A stretch of 64,000 nt of DNA, from positions 1,364,001 through 1,428,000 of the forward strand of contig JAUCEF010000012.1 of NCBI GenBank assembly GCA_033558025.1, in the 5' to 3' direction. The DNA comes from Phytophthora sp. 'mugwort'. Its lineage: Eukaryota; Oomycota; Peronosporomycetes; Peronosporales; Peronosporaceae. A program made the position numbers and the translations under genes. The notes beneath the pieces are model-generated. The model did no database searches and was not told the origin of the DNA. It saw only the letters and a program-made list of their open reading frames with translations. Shown here in pieces: positions 41,040 through 51,978 of this stretch; position 1 is the first letter of the stretch; each line of letters begins with the position of its first letter.

Positions 41040-42458
41040 TCACAACCCCCTACTACTGCCACTTCGCCCGCTCGACTCGCCCGACAAACTTTGGTACAAC
41101 TCGGTAAATGCGTCCTCAGACGTCAATTCCTCGCTCGCAATGGCCAACGTGTCGGCCGCTCGGGCACGATCTACACACCGACCACAGAAGCGCAGGTCGC
41201 GCCGGAGGATTTCGCCGTGGGGTTGAATAAAGCTCAGCTTGTGCTTCACCCGGCACGACGAGCACACAAACTTGTAGCACAGCTTACAGCGGTCCCGACC
41301 CAGGCGTTTATCGTACGTAGTCATTAAACTACCAGACGGCGTTCTGTAGACTGAACGCTTTTGACACGACGTGCATTTCTCCGCGGTGCCCGGGTCCCGG
41401 ACGGAAGGTTCTGCAATGACACTCAGAGGTGCGCTAGGTCTTGTCGTGGCGGAGCTGGACGTTGTGCTAGCCCCATCGGACTGTGCGCTAGGAGAGTTAA
41501 GCCTGTTTGCCTCCATCACCGCAGCGACGGCAGTCTGCATGACGCGCTGACGACGAGCTTCACGGGACGTCGTCGCCAGCCACGCCAGTTTCTTCTTCTG
41601 TGCACACTCTGCAATCTCCGTCACCGAGATGATCGCATCCGCGGCAGCTCGCACCACCAGGGAGCGGAGAATATTACCGCTCGGGTTTAAGATTGCTCGA
41701 ACGTACACACCCACGAGGCCTTGCCGCTCCTGTCTGTACAAGGCCCCCACCGACAAATTCGCGCGTACACGTCCGTCTAACGCGGGGGTCTCTGGGAAAT
41801 TCACGGAATGCAGCAAATGGAACCCGACGCGCTCCCCGGAGTCGAGCTCCGCGAACCCCGTGACCTCTACATACACAAAATCCCGGTTCTTCACCACGGG
41901 TTTAAGCACCTGAGGCTGTTCGTTCTCCATCCACTTGACCGTCAACGAGTGGAACGGGTCGCTCGCCGACGGCTCTACAATAGTGGCCAATACCGCGCCG
42001 TCCGCCATATTATCTCCCACGTACGAGGACTTGATCCTCATTGCGTCCAACGTCGAATTTACCGCCCCGTACATGGCGTCATCCAACGTCCCAGCAATGG
42101 TCCCTACTGCTAACAGTAGCGGGAGATCGGCCAAGGACGCGGCGGCAGCAGCCGTCACCTTCTCCGCGGCTGCGGTGCAGCGCAACTGATGGCGGTTCTC
42201 CCTCTCCAGCTCGTCCTGTGTGGCTTCAGCAGCTTTCCGTCGCTCCTTCAGCGGCTGCTCCACGTACACGTGCACTCCGTCCCGTTGCTTGGTTAACTTC
42301 CAGCGGCGCTCGTCCAGCCGGCGCTGGTCCTCGTACAGATATTTTTCGTAGCTGTGCATGTTGTCCTGCACAAAGACTCGGGCGATCTCGCCCAGTTGAT
42401 TTGCATCCTCCACTGAGAGCTGCAGCGGCTCGAACGGACTGGGACCCCATACTGGCAT
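41040..42458 (-). CDS. START/FYVE-like zinc finger protein
   Basis: ATG at 42458 (MPVWGPSPFEPLQLS) gives about 472 residues; an upstream TTG is not needed. The START-like domain has ERRWKLTKQRDGVHVYVEQP, AGTLDDAMYGAVNSTLDAM, LATIVEPSASDPFHSLTVKW, NRDFVYVEVTGF and GERVGFHLLHSVNFPETPAL. An Ala/Ser-rich linker follows, then a FYVE-like zinc finger with CTSC, CKLC, CSSCRVKHKL and CGRC. The tail is Ser/Gly-rich. The basic RRHHC core of classic FYVE is replaced by SSCRVKHKL, as in the paralogues. Intact, intron-free and GC-rich. Likely binds lipid and membranes; specific role unknown. Confidence 0.88.
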   Translation of the reverse strand: MPVWGPSPFEPLQLSVEDANQLGEIARVFVQDNMHSYEKYLYEDQRRLDERRWKLTKQRDGVHVYVEQPLKERRKAAEATQDELERENRHQLRCTAAAEKVTAAAAASLADLPLLLAVGTIAGTLDDAMYGAVNSTLDAMRIKSSYVGDNMADGAVLATIVEPSASDPFHSLTVKWMENEQPQVLKPVVKNRDFVYVEVTGFAELDSGERVGFHLLHSVNFPETPALDGRVRANLSVGALYRQERQGLVGVYVRAILNPSGNILRSLVVRAAADAIISVTEIAECAQKKKLAWLATTSREARRQRVMQTAVAAVMEANRLNSPSAQSDGASTTSSSATTRPSAPLSVIAEPSVRDPGTAEKCTSCQKRSVYRTPSGSLMTTYDKRLGRDRCKLCYKFVCSSCRVKHKLSFIQPHGEILRRDLRFCGRCVDRARAADTLAIASEELTSEDAFTELYQSLSGESSGRSGSSRGL

Positions 42459-42884
42459 CACTCCCCCCAAGGTCTCCGATATCTAACCGAAATCTGTCAA
42501 GTGAATGCCCCGAATTTAATTTTGAAACGCTTGACAAGCAGTAACCGCTAAGCCGTTAGATCTTGCTAGAATGGTCCAGTTGGCTTGCTGGGTTGCGTGG
42601 AATTCTGCTTAGTACTTGAAGCCTCTGACAGAGTGGTGGAGAATGCTGCGTGAGTCGGAAGACGTACTGCGGCATCGGCAGCGCGTTGGTAACGCTCCAG
42701 TCGGGATTGTTATGTTCTAATTTCGTGATTCGTTAAAACATGAAAATATTTATCCAATCGCAACATTGTAACTGCTACACAGCCTTGCTCTTTCTTACTT
42801 CGAAGTATTACAGTACAACTTACTACTCTTCACATGACGCCTTCTAACAGGAAATTGTTATTTAAGTACATGTAGACCTTATTA
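42459..42884. other. Spacer between two START/FYVE paralogues
   Basis: Contains the upstream region of the 41040-42458 gene and the 3' flank of the 42885-44063 gene. No gene was seen. Confidence 0.4.
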
Positions 42885-44063
42885 CTACACGTTACGGTCC
42901 GAGTCGGAGGAGGACGCGAACGAGTAGTCTGTGCCCGAGTGGAAGGCGTACTGGGAATTGTTGCCCGTGATCTGTGCGCGGGCAGCGTCTGCTGTGTTAA
43001 TATCGAAGGCCTCCTTGATGCACAAGGGACAGAACGACGTCTTGCGCTCCTCGAACGTCATCTCCAGCGTCACGAAGTTCAGGCGCTTCTTGATGCGGCA
43101 CGTGCCGCACACGAGACGGTGGCAGAGCTTGCACGAGTCGCGAGAACGGCCGAACTTGCCGAAGATCTTGGAGCTGATGGGGATGCTACAGTTCACACAC
43201 TCGCCCTCGCCAATGGGAGCGCCGCGCTGCTTGTCCAGGGCGTAACGGCGGTGCATGAGCCACGTGAGCTTCTTCATCTCGCCGCAGTGGGCAAACTTCA
43301 TGGCCGTAAAGAACTTCATAGACGAGGCCGTGACTAGAAACGACTCGACGCTCGAGCCATTGGCCACGACGCCTGACGCATACATTTCAATGCACTGGTC
43401 GTGCTCCTGACGGTAGAGGAAAAAGACGTTGACGCTGGCGCGAACGCGATTCGGCAGCTCCGGCGTCTGTGGGAAGCCGATCGAGTACATTAAACGGTAT
43501 CCCACACGCTCACCGTTGCCGAGCTCTGTGAATCCGGTAGCCTCCATGAACACAAAGTCGCGCTTGTTCGAGTGTAGCAACAGGTCGAGCTCCTGCCACT
43601 TTAACGCGAGCGTCGTCAACGGCTCCTCGATCGTGGGCTCCACAACAGTTGCCAGCACTGCCGCGCCCGTAAGGTCATCTACATATGTGGAATTAAAGCA
43701 CATGTCCTCAGACGTCGTACTGACCGTACCGAAGACGACGTCGTCCAGATTGCCCTGCATCGTGCCGACGCAGAGCGACACGGGCGTGCCAGCCTGCTCC
43801 GACGCCTCGTTCATGAAGGAGTGGTTCCCGTCCGTTGTCGTACGCACCTCACGCTCGAGATACAGGCGCAGATTGTCCCTCGTTTTCAACGGTTTCCAGC
43901 GTCGCTCGTCCACTCCGGGGCCACCTTCTTTGAGGTATAGCTCGTATGCCTGCGTACATTCCGCAAGAAAGCCGTTTGCTGTCTTTTGCAGCTGCACCTT
44001 GTCGCCCGTCGACAGCTCCATCGCTGGGAACGGGTTCATCACGAAGCGCTTCTTGGCGCCCAT
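42885..44063 (-). CDS. START/FYVE-like zinc finger protein
   Basis: The ATG at 44063 (MGAKKRFVMNPFPAMELS) is the best start because it matches the start of the interrupted copy at 10669; the frame also extends upstream. The product has 392 residues. The START-like domain has DERRWKPLKTRDNLRLYLER, MQGNLDDVVFGTVS, LATVVEPTIEEPLTTLALKW, KRDFVFMEATGF and GERVGYRLMYSIGFPQTPEL. The FYVE-like finger has CVNC, CKLC, CGTCRIKKRL and CPLC. The tail is Ser-rich and acidic. It is the closest visible paralogue of the interrupted gene and so gives the expected intact layout. Same strand as the 41040-42458 copy, 426 bases apart, suggesting local duplication. Confidence 0.88.
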   Translation of the reverse strand: MGAKKRFVMNPFPAMELSTGDKVQLQKTANGFLAECTQAYELYLKEGGPGVDERRWKPLKTRDNLRLYLEREVRTTTDGNHSFMNEASEQAGTPVSLCVGTMQGNLDDVVFGTVSTTSEDMCFNSTYVDDLTGAAVLATVVEPTIEEPLTTLALKWQELDLLLHSNKRDFVFMEATGFTELGNGERVGYRLMYSIGFPQTPELPNRVRASVNVFFLYRQEHDQCIEMYASGVVANGSSVESFLVTASSMKFFTAMKFAHCGEMKKLTWLMHRRYALDKQRGAPIGEGECVNCSIPISSKIFGKFGRSRDSCKLCHRLVCGTCRIKKRLNFVTLEMTFEERKTSFCPLCIKEAFDINTADAARAQITGNNSQYAFHSGTDYSFASSSDSDRNV

Positions 44064-45950
44064 TGTCAATTGATTTGCAACGCCGAGCGCGCTGTTCTTG
44101 TCGTTTCGAGCGCAGATTTTTAAATGGCTGGGGGTGAGCTGCCTCTCGTGTCCGCATCGACGACGGCCGGACCGCTTAGGTCGCATCAAAACGACTGGGA
44201 TGCTCATCACAGGCGCGGCGAGAGTGCATAGCACGCTCCGGCGATACGACTCGTGACTCGGCGTGCAGCCTACAGAAAGGGACAGGCGCTGGTGGAAGGT
44301 GCGCCGTTGTTGTATCGGCGCACAGCTCGCGAGACGGCTCGCCCCCCTGTCCAGGCACCGAGCTGCAAGCAGCGACGACAGGGTGCAATGCTTCAGCTGT
44401 GTACACTACTGCACACGTACAGTGCTGTACCGCGTTACCTCAAGCTCAGCAATGAACTTCGCACACATGCTTTGATTACTTGCAAAGAGAGGCCAGACGG
44501 ACACCAAGCGCAGCGCACGCAGCGGATTGCTAGCTGGACGTCATGGGTCGTGCCGGGTTTCGGCGCACGAAAGGCGAAGTATTCCCTCGGCCAGCGATCA
44601 TCGCCGACCGTGAGATGCGAGCATTGGCGTCGGGGTCGGCAGTCGCGCCGAACTCGGTGGGCGCAGGCGAAGCAACTCATGAGTCCGTCGAGGCGCTCGC
44701 CTCGTGTTGACGCGCTGACGTGTTCGACAAAGACCCGGCATGCTCCGCATGATTGATTGGCAGACGGCGACCACGCTGACATGGTGACAGATTTCCGGTC
44801 ACAGGTTGGCCTCACCAGGGCATTAATACAGTACGAACGCTGATCTCTCCAGTCAATTTCGAGTCACGCCAGCTGCTGTCGCTTGCCACCTGGCACCTAA
44901 CCTGGTTACGATGAATAAGTCCACCCCAACCAGCTCGCGCCCGCCGTCACCTCGTTAATACAGGGCAATTGTGCTTGGCCAGACGTACCTTGACAATATT
45001 TTGATCTGCCGGTTCTCTGAAGCCTTGCTGCTGTGAGAAGAGTGCGAACTGTTCACGATACACGTGTTGGACCAAGACTTGGACAGAAGCAAGGCAAATT
45101 TGGCTGTTGCAAGCTGCGTCTTTATGCCGAAACAAAATAGTTTAGCTCGCAGATTTGAAGGTGGGGCATAGGATAGAGCATGGTGGTGCCTAGCCGGTGA
45201 AACGTCTAAGATGATCTCGTTCAGTGAGGCGCAGGTACTCACAGGATATACTTCGAGCGCCAGGGGCGTATGGACGGAAGACGGCGATGTGTGCGCTGGT
45301 CATGCTGGACACTGTCCAGTGGACAGACTGCACTGCAGACAGTGCGGAACCAATGAACAAGCTTGATGGAGCGATTTAACTCGCAAAGAAAGCTACGCAT
45401 GTACTGTATTACACGGGACCGGTGCAAGTGTTTGAGAGGACGCGAAGGATTCGAGGGAAGCATCCAGGCTGCCCGTGTGTTGTACAGTAGCTGATTCGAA
45501 TGATACGGCAGATTCATTCGAGAACAACAATTCATGGATGGAAATGGTCGTCCTAGGCCAAGGCCGGCCATGTTGCTCTGCTCCGCCTCGATCCGCCTTG
45601 TGCGAGACCTCGATATTCAGCGAGTGCCACTCGATAAAGCCCACGCAGCAGGGTATCAGAAAGGTGTACTGGAGGACCTTGATTTTGAATAAAACCCCAC
45701 AGGGTTTTACTCACTGGGTGCCTTCCAAAGCCGGTACTTAAGTATAAAATTGTTTATCGATTCTATTTTAATTGGTTTGACAACGACGACACGACGTATC
45801 CAAAGTCTCCTTAAGAAATCTATGTCCAATCGGATATGACGTTGTTGATTTATTTATTAATGATTTTGGTGTGGGGCAATTCACTATGGACAAAATTATG
45901 GAAGTTTTGTCTATTTGTAAAGATATGGAAGTGTGGACCCACTTTTAGCT
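44064..45950. other. Gene-poor region right of the START/FYVE cluster
   Basis: Several ORFs exist on both strands (for example 44253-44756) but show no family motif and have overlapping antisense partners, as expected by chance in GC-rich DNA. No repeat of note was seen up to about 45950. Confidence 0.35.
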
Positions 45951-45954
45951 GCAA

Positions 45955-46230
45955 CTGGTGCATGCGCCGCCGCTACGTGGCGGTAGTTAACGTTTGGAGA
46001 GTGCCCGTTTCGCTCGCTCTAGAGCTCTCCACTACTAAAAGAAGCTACCTACGCTTCGCTCCGGTAGTGAGCACCTCTGCTCCGCTCGCAGGAGCTCGCT
46101 GTACTACTCGCCGTGTTAGAACACTAAGTGAGCTACCTACGCCTTCGGCTTCGGTAGCCGGCGGGCCCTCTGGTCCCGCTAGATACGGAAAGGTCTAATT
46201 GCAGCGATCGCTTCGCTTCGCTCAGCAGCA
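45955..46230. repeat. Array of GC-rich short hairpins
   Basis: At least six stem-loops follow one another. They include CCGCC/GGCGG around 45969-45985, GGAGAG/CTCTCC around 45995-46031, CTACC/GGTAG around 46045-46068 and GAGC..CCT/AGG..GCTC around 46068-46098. GCTACC/GGTAGC around 46131-46157 and GCGGG/CCCGC around 46159-46180 complete the set. Loops often contain GCTTCGCT or CTTCGGCTTCGG. No coding capacity was recognised. It could be a decayed structured repeat such as a SINE-like or palindrome-rich element. Confidence 0.5.
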
Positions 46231-46585
46231 CTTTAGCCAATCACGGCGCCGCCTCCCATCCGCTCGGCAGCCTTTTTGTCCAATAGAATGGCTTAAAAAG
46301 CGTGACGAAATTATATAGGTACTGCTGACAGTCTAACAGACAGACCGCCATTGATGTTTAGTAATTTCGAGGATGATCTTTGCGTCCTCCCGGCTGCCCA
46401 TGCTGTATATGTCGTCCCGGACACGTAAAAAATCGGCAGGGACTCTACAAGATCTGCGCAGGCGCGCTGCTGAGGAACAGCGTCGTCTGAATGCGTCACT
46501 ACATCACCTTGGACTGCCTAATGAGTCCTGAGCAATTGCCGCGTGGTTCCAAAAGGGGGCTGTTTGAGGCCCTATAGCCTACATA

Positions 46586-46756
46586 CAGACTAGAGCGTGA
46601 GAACGAGACGCCGAATATATCCAAATTCAAGAGGGTATTTTAATATTGAAGGAGGAAACTAACAATATCAATGCTTTTTGTTTGTTACTTTGATATTAAG
46701 TATAATAAACCTCACAGGTATCGAGCTCAACCGTCTCGTTCCCACGCTCTAGTCTG
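46586..46756. mobile_element. Small MITE with 28-bp inverted ends, TA-flanked
   Basis: The 171-base element begins CAGACTAGAGCGTG and ends with its inverted copy; arms match over about 25 bases (to CGAGACG) with one mismatch. TA flanks both sides (46584-46585 and 46757-46758), typical of Tc1/mariner-type insertion. The interior is AT-rich and non-coding. It needs a transposase from elsewhere. Confidence 0.72.
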
Positions 46757-46829
46757 TATATATAAGTTAATTTCTAATGCGGTTGCAGGAATGGGGTGCT
46801 ATTAAACGCGGAGTAAAGCGGCTTTAATT

Positions 46830-46915
46830 ATTCGTCCACACTAATACACCAAGTCGAATACCTCAAAGACACATTGGACTTAGGTATTCGACTTGGTGGA
46901 TTAGTGTGGACGAAT
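46830..46915. repeat. Near-perfect 34-bp inverted repeat hairpin
   Basis: Arms 46830-46863 and 46882-46915 match at 33 of 34 positions around an 18-base loop. It sits directly upstream of a copia RNase H remnant and 73 bases right of the MITE. It could be a foldback element or a recent inversion duplication. Confidence 0.75.
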
Positions 46916-47168
46916 CAAAGACTCGATGATCATCTCAAAGCATATGAGGATACGAACATTGATGTGCGACATCATTTTGTGCGTGAACAAATTGACCTGT
47001 ATGAAATTAATGTCCGGAGAGTATCAGGGTTCGAGAATGTTGACGACATGTTTACAAATCGGTTTGTCGCGCTCAGCATTTGAAAAATATCGAGCTGCAA
47101 CGGGTTTACTCCCAAGAGTGTATCGAACAGGAATCACTAGGTTGTTGAGGATGCGTGCTGATTCCCGT
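46916..47168 (+). pseudogene. Copia RNase H C-terminal fragment
   Basis: The frames contain KAYEDTNIDVRHHFVREQIDLYEI and a VSGS(R)NV-type junction, then SAFEKYRAATGL in another frame. This is the usual end of Ty1/copia RNase H, where HIDIRHHFIRE-like sequence precedes the terminal DMFTK block; here VDDMFTNRF is seen. The rest of the element is missing upstream, replaced by the hairpin and MITE. An LTR may follow from about 47170 but was not verified. Confidence 0.65.
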
Positions 47169-47629
47169 TAGGGTACTTTTAGTCTATAGAGACAAGACGA
47201 AAGAGAGAAGAACAGAGAGAGTTCGAGAGAGAGCTCAGTTATGAATTCACCAAGTACCGCAAAGGTGGCTATTGCCTCCCAACAATGTGTTTAAGTTGCT
47301 TTTTGCTGTTGTTCCCTCTCTGCATTGAGACCACTCCGCTACATGTTGATCGCACCATTGTTTGATCGCATCAGACAATTTGTTTTTTTATCCTGGGATT
47401 AAATGACGCTAGTTTTTTTAACCTTTTATGTAGGTGTTTTAGGGCACGCATTGGCAACAGTGGCCGCGCGGATACCCACCTCGCGTCACAATAGAGAACT
47501 ATCGGACACACTAGGTCTCCAACCCAAACATCGCCAAATTAGCCAATGTAATAGGGTGTATTCATGATGGATGGCCCATGACCAGTTGGTGTGGCCACAC
47601 CACATGGGACGGCCATACATTAGGTACGG
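47169..47629. other. Repeat-rich spacer, possible LTR remnant
   Basis: A purine-rich GAGAGA tract at 47195-47240 and T-rich sequence follow. No gene was seen. Confidence 0.3.
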
Positions 47630-47765
47630 ATCGTACCTAGGAAAGAGACACACCCTTAGATACGGATCGCACTTAGGTGAGATACACAGTTCCGTAGGAA
47701 TCGCACTTAAACGAGAGTCACCTTTAGGTACGAATCTCATTTAGGAGGGAGACATGGCTTGAGGG
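47630..47765. repeat. Tandem repeat of about 36 bp with palindromic core
   Basis: Four diverged copies of a unit with TAGGTACGGATCGTACCTAG in the first copy, followed by a GAGAcac-type spacer. The first core is a nearly perfect palindrome. Later copies read TAGATACGGATCGCACTTAG, CGTAGGAATCGCACTTA and TAGGTACGAATCTCATTTAG. A single related ATCGCACTTAGGG lies far right at about 52412, on the other side of the piggyBac-like gene. Confidence 0.6.
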
Positions 47766-48158
47766 CCACATTGGGAAACCGGTGATTTAATGGATGCACT
47801 AATGAGGCAGTTTACAGTAAGTAGGAACATAGGAATGTACATGTATGTAACCCCCCCCATCCTCAACCGTTGTATATTACAACATGCGAGGCCTGAAGCC
47901 TTTTTGTCCTTTTTCCTAACATGTTGTATAATACAACATCTTAAGGACGGTGAAATATACACGCGAGTAGGGTCAAAATTACAAAGAAATAACCCAGCAT
48001 TGCAAAAACCGTACGTAGAATTGCAAAAACAGACGCATTGTAGATTCACAGATATGCGACCAGGTTCACTGATTTGCGACCGTACGCTGAATTTGATGGC
48101 TGCGAGGCCGTCCCCTCAAGTCAGTCTACAAAGCGAAACGAAGGGAAGAGGGCTTTAG
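47766..48158. other. 5' region of the piggyBac-like gene
   Basis: Contains two palindromic CATGTTGTA-type motifs: TTGTATATTACAACATG at 47870-47886 and ATGTTGTATAATACAACAT at 47921-47939. An 8-C run lies at about 47851-47858. Confidence 0.45.
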
Positions 48159-51100
48159 ATGGCGGCGCGAGACCCGGAGCGAACAGCGTTTGTTCCTGGT
48201 GCGCCTGCAGTACAGGAGCTAAGAAGAGAGACAGTGCTCGTTCATGGAACACCGCGAGTACCTGAGAGTCTCGCGAGACGTCGACGTGGCAGTGGCCCCG
48301 GCGAGCAGTGGGGGACAGACCAACGACTCCTGCTGCAGCGAGCGAAGGGGAACAGAGAGCGACGACGCCTGCTGCAGCGACGAAGGGGAACAGACAGCAA
48401 CGACTCCTGCTGCAGCGAACGATGGGGAACAGACAGCAACGACTCCTGCTACAGCGAGCGAAAACGGGCAGGTGAGATCCCTGCTGTGGTGAGCGAAAGC
48501 GGGCAGGCGGCAACGACCCCTGATGTGGGGAGCGAGGCGGTGCAGACGAACAAGTATGTGTTATTCCCATGGTGTATATGCTACATGGTTGATGTCGTTC
48601 ATGATGTATACTGATACTTGCTAGGCGGCCAACGTTGCAACTAGTTTTACTGTTGTCGTGGCAGAGGGGGAGAAGGCAAAGGAGTCTGCTATACCTCGCG
48701 CCCGTGCACCTCCTCCTCGTCCTCCACGTGGAAAAGATGCGTGTTACCTCAAGAAATGCGGGAAACAATGAAGGCCAGACGTTTGACTGAAGAAGTCGCT
48801 AAGAAGAAAGGGGCTGTAGGCAAGAAGAAGATGACCAAGAAACGCCAGGCTGAGATCCAGAGGGTGGAGAAGAAGGGCCAAGGAGGCGAGAGCAATTGAA
48901 AAGTCAGTCAGCGCTTCGGTTGCACGTTCGTCGGCAAAGAAGACCGAACGATCGCGTATAGCTGCGGAAGGGGTGCGACGTGACGAACCCCGTGGTGAAG
49001 CACTATCGCGGCTTCAGCAAAACAAGAACGGCGCCTCGAAGACGAAGGGAAAGCGGAAGGTGTCTCCAAATGCGGCGAAGGCGGCCTCGAACGGCAAAAA
49101 AACGCAAGAAAACCAGCCCTCACGTTGCCGATCGTGAAGACGACGACGATGCTGACTGTGAGATGGCTTGTACGACATCATCTGCTGAAATGGCGGAACC
49201 GAAATACGCGTACGTCACTTTGTTGCCGGATGGTGTATAATATCCAACATGTGCTGATATGACTGATGCTGTATGTAAGGTGCTGGTGTTGATACAGAGA
49301 ACTTTATGCATGCGATTCATCGACGGAGCTGGAGGCTGCAACGGTCTCTACAGCAGACGGCCCGGTATGTGTTTGCTGTATTTGCTATCGCCTTAGTCGT
49401 ATCCTATTCTTACAAATGCTCATGTTGCATTTGAAGGTCTCTCAGTATGGATTCGGGTTTGGATGCCGTCCGAGATAATGAGCCTAATGCGGACACGGTG
49501 ACTGAGACGGCTCTAATATCACAACCGACAGACGGAGACACTTCGAATTCTGACGTTGAAATTGATGTGGAGTCGGACGATTGCTACACGGAAGTGGAAG
49601 TGGTTGCGCCAACGGACGTGGTTGAAGAGTGCGAGGTCGAGGAAGATAGTGACAGCGATGAAGGTCTTGATGGTAACGTGCTTTTGAATCGCGAGAAGAA
49701 GTGAGCGAAGCGACAGATGCAGCCAGATCGCCTGTAGCTGCTAAGGCAAGGCTGTCGCGTGACTGGGCGACTACAACGGCGCATTGAAATGCGTTGGCGA
49801 AGGAGGAGGTGAAAGTACGTGCGCCGGACGAGGAGGCGCTGAAGCAAATGCGAGGGGATGGGTGGAATTTTGGTACGTTCGTCTATTCTGTTGATGTTAT
49901 ATATATTACATGCACTGGAGTAACATGTTGTATGATATACCTAGATTCGGAAACGCATCCTGGACGGCCCGAGCCTTATCCAGGCCTGTTTAGTGGGGTG
50001 CCGGGGCCAACTAGAAGTTCTTGACACGGCTGATTCGCCGTTGCAACTATTTTTCTATTTCATGCCTTTTTTAAGAATATGACAGGGGATTGCGAGTGAG
50101 ACCAATCGATACTACAAACAGCTGTTGAATGAACGCGTGGACCGCATGTACGTAGCGGCGCAGGCCCCGGGAGAAGACACTACAAGAGAAGACGTGATGC
50201 TGAGGAAGATAAACGCCCGCAAAAATATTCAACCCGCGGACATGCTGCACTGTATTGGATTATTGGTCGCTAGGATGCTGTGCCCGCACAAGCAACGCTT
50301 CACGGATCACTGGGCGACAACTACCGCCGGCGCCGTGCCAAATGGCACTTCGGAACTTTGTGCGCAAGGCCCGCTTCGATCGCATCATGCAGAATATCCA
50401 CTTCACGAACAATGCGGATCCACGCGCGGAGAATGACCGCGCATGAAAAGTCAGGTCCGTAGTGGGCACGTTGCAAAAAAAAAAAAACTTTGTGCAAGGT
50501 TACACGACGCCGCTGGTGCTGTCATTTGATGAAGCCATGACCCCGTCGCGCAGCCGCCACAACATCACACGCCAATTCATGAAGGACAAGCCCCACAAAT
50601 GGGGAACGAAGTTGTTCGTGACATGCTGCGCCAACACTGCATATTGTCTTCGGTACGTTGAAGGTGACAATAGCGTACTCCATGATGGAGTCCGCCATTT
50701 TTGTTTTTGGCTAAGTTCTACATGTTGTATGTTCACCGTGCTTGTTTCTGTTTATGATGTATATGAACACTGTCAGGATTGAGATTTTTCTGTGGGACTG
50801 ACTAGCATGCTGACGAGCTTGGAGGAGCGTCGCCAACACATTTTTGGCAGACCCCAACTCAGGCTCTGCCGCATGCGGAACCTCTATAAGGTACTGCCAC
50901 CTCCACAAGAAGGCGTGTTTCATGCGGTGGTCGCGGGCCGTTTTACACGTCGGTGCAGCTAGCGCTGCAGCTTTTGGCGCGCAATGTGTATAACGTGGGC
51001 ACGATCCAGACCAACAACAAAAAACGATTCTTCCCGCACTGATCACAAAAGAAGCATCACTACCAGCGGGCACGGCGTGTGGATCAGCTGAGTCGCAGTG

Positions 51101-51978
51101 GCAACATGCTGCCCGAAGCTGCGAGTCATGCAGTGGTGGGACCGCCTTCCCGTCTATTTACTTTCGACTGGAAGCAGCGCAGCAGCCGAGACGCGCGGTA
51201 AGTTTACGCTATTGCAATGCTACTGTTTGTCTTCTACAGGACGTCATGTTCCTGGTGACAAGTGGCTCACCATACTCTACCCGTCCGCGATGCGGGATTA
51301 CCATCGTTGGATGGGTGGGGTGGACATGCATGGCCAGTTGTGGCTGCAACGCTATTCGCTGCAGCTTTCGGTGCGCTTTCGCAAGTACTACAAACTATCT
51401 TCTTGGACCTGGTCGACATGGCAATAGTCAATGCCTATATCGTCTACTGGCGAAGCCCAAAAAGAAACTAGGAAAACTTCCAGCAGACCACGCAGGGGTT
51501 TTGAAGGTGTTGCAGGATCAGTTGCTGCAGGCTACGGCAGATGACTTCGTTGAAGAGGTATGCACAACATGTTGGTACTGGAACATGTGGTCTAGTGTGG
51601 TCTATTACTCACACTGTGTTTCCTGGCATTTTTTTCACCGGGGCCATCAACGCCAACGGATCAGGCCAGGGCAATTGCAACCGAGCACAAGCTGTCTGAG
51701 TTTCCCGAGTGGGTGCAAATTCGCGAGGGCTTTCGTAAGCGGCCGCAGCATCGGTGCAAGGTGTGCTCTATCCGAAAAACTAAGGTCGGCCACAGCAGCG
51801 CGACAAGATTGTGAAGCAAGTAGTGATGGAACCAAGAGGTAATTGTTCTATTTACTTCTGCATGGCTCTCGTCTAACCTACGGTTTGATGCAGCGTCTAC
51901 CTGTGTGATCGTTTCCGCCCCAGCCACTACGCGAACAACAACATGACGTGCCATCAAATCTGGCACGTCAACTGTTAG
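48159..51978 (+). pseudogene. PiggyBac-like transposase, multi-exon, catalytically altered
   Basis: A low-complexity N-terminal region from about 48159 is followed by exons separated by GT-AG introns (about 48555-48624, 49232-49278, 49366-49446, 49874-49944, 50655-50776 and 51558 on). The DDE_Tnp_1_7 core includes HCIGLLVARMLCPHKQRF, KARFDRIMQNIHFTNNADPR, LVLSFDEAMTPSR (first Asp), VVAGRF then YTSVQ in another frame, and RWMGGVDMHGQLWLQRY (third Asp). At the second catalytic position the codon is GGC, Gly (50936-50938), where family members have Asp. A Cys-rich C-terminus (CKVCSIRKTK, YLCDRF, TCH) resembles the piggyBac zinc finger. A TGA near 50443 and an A-run at 50474-50486 break the frame. 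PiggyBac elements insert at TTAA; ends were not resolved. Confidence 0.78.
48305..48535 (+). repeat. 36-39 bp minisatellite in piggyBac N-terminal region
   Basis: Five to six copies of a unit like GGGAACAGACAGCAACGACT plus CCTGCTGCAGCGA. In one frame it encodes EQTATTPAAANDG repeats. The later copies are more diverged. Confidence 0.65.

Noticed and set aside
42041..42544. 167-codon plus-strand ORF
   Set aside because: Antisense to the START/FYVE gene 5' end; Ala/Pro/Arg-rich shadow.
44253..44756. 167-codon plus-strand ORF
   Set aside because: Overlaps similar-sized ORFs on the other strand in GC-rich DNA and has no motif.
47630..47765. Possible CRISPR array
   Set aside because: Repeats are diverged and there are only four, with no constant spacer length or cas genes; the genome is eukaryotic.
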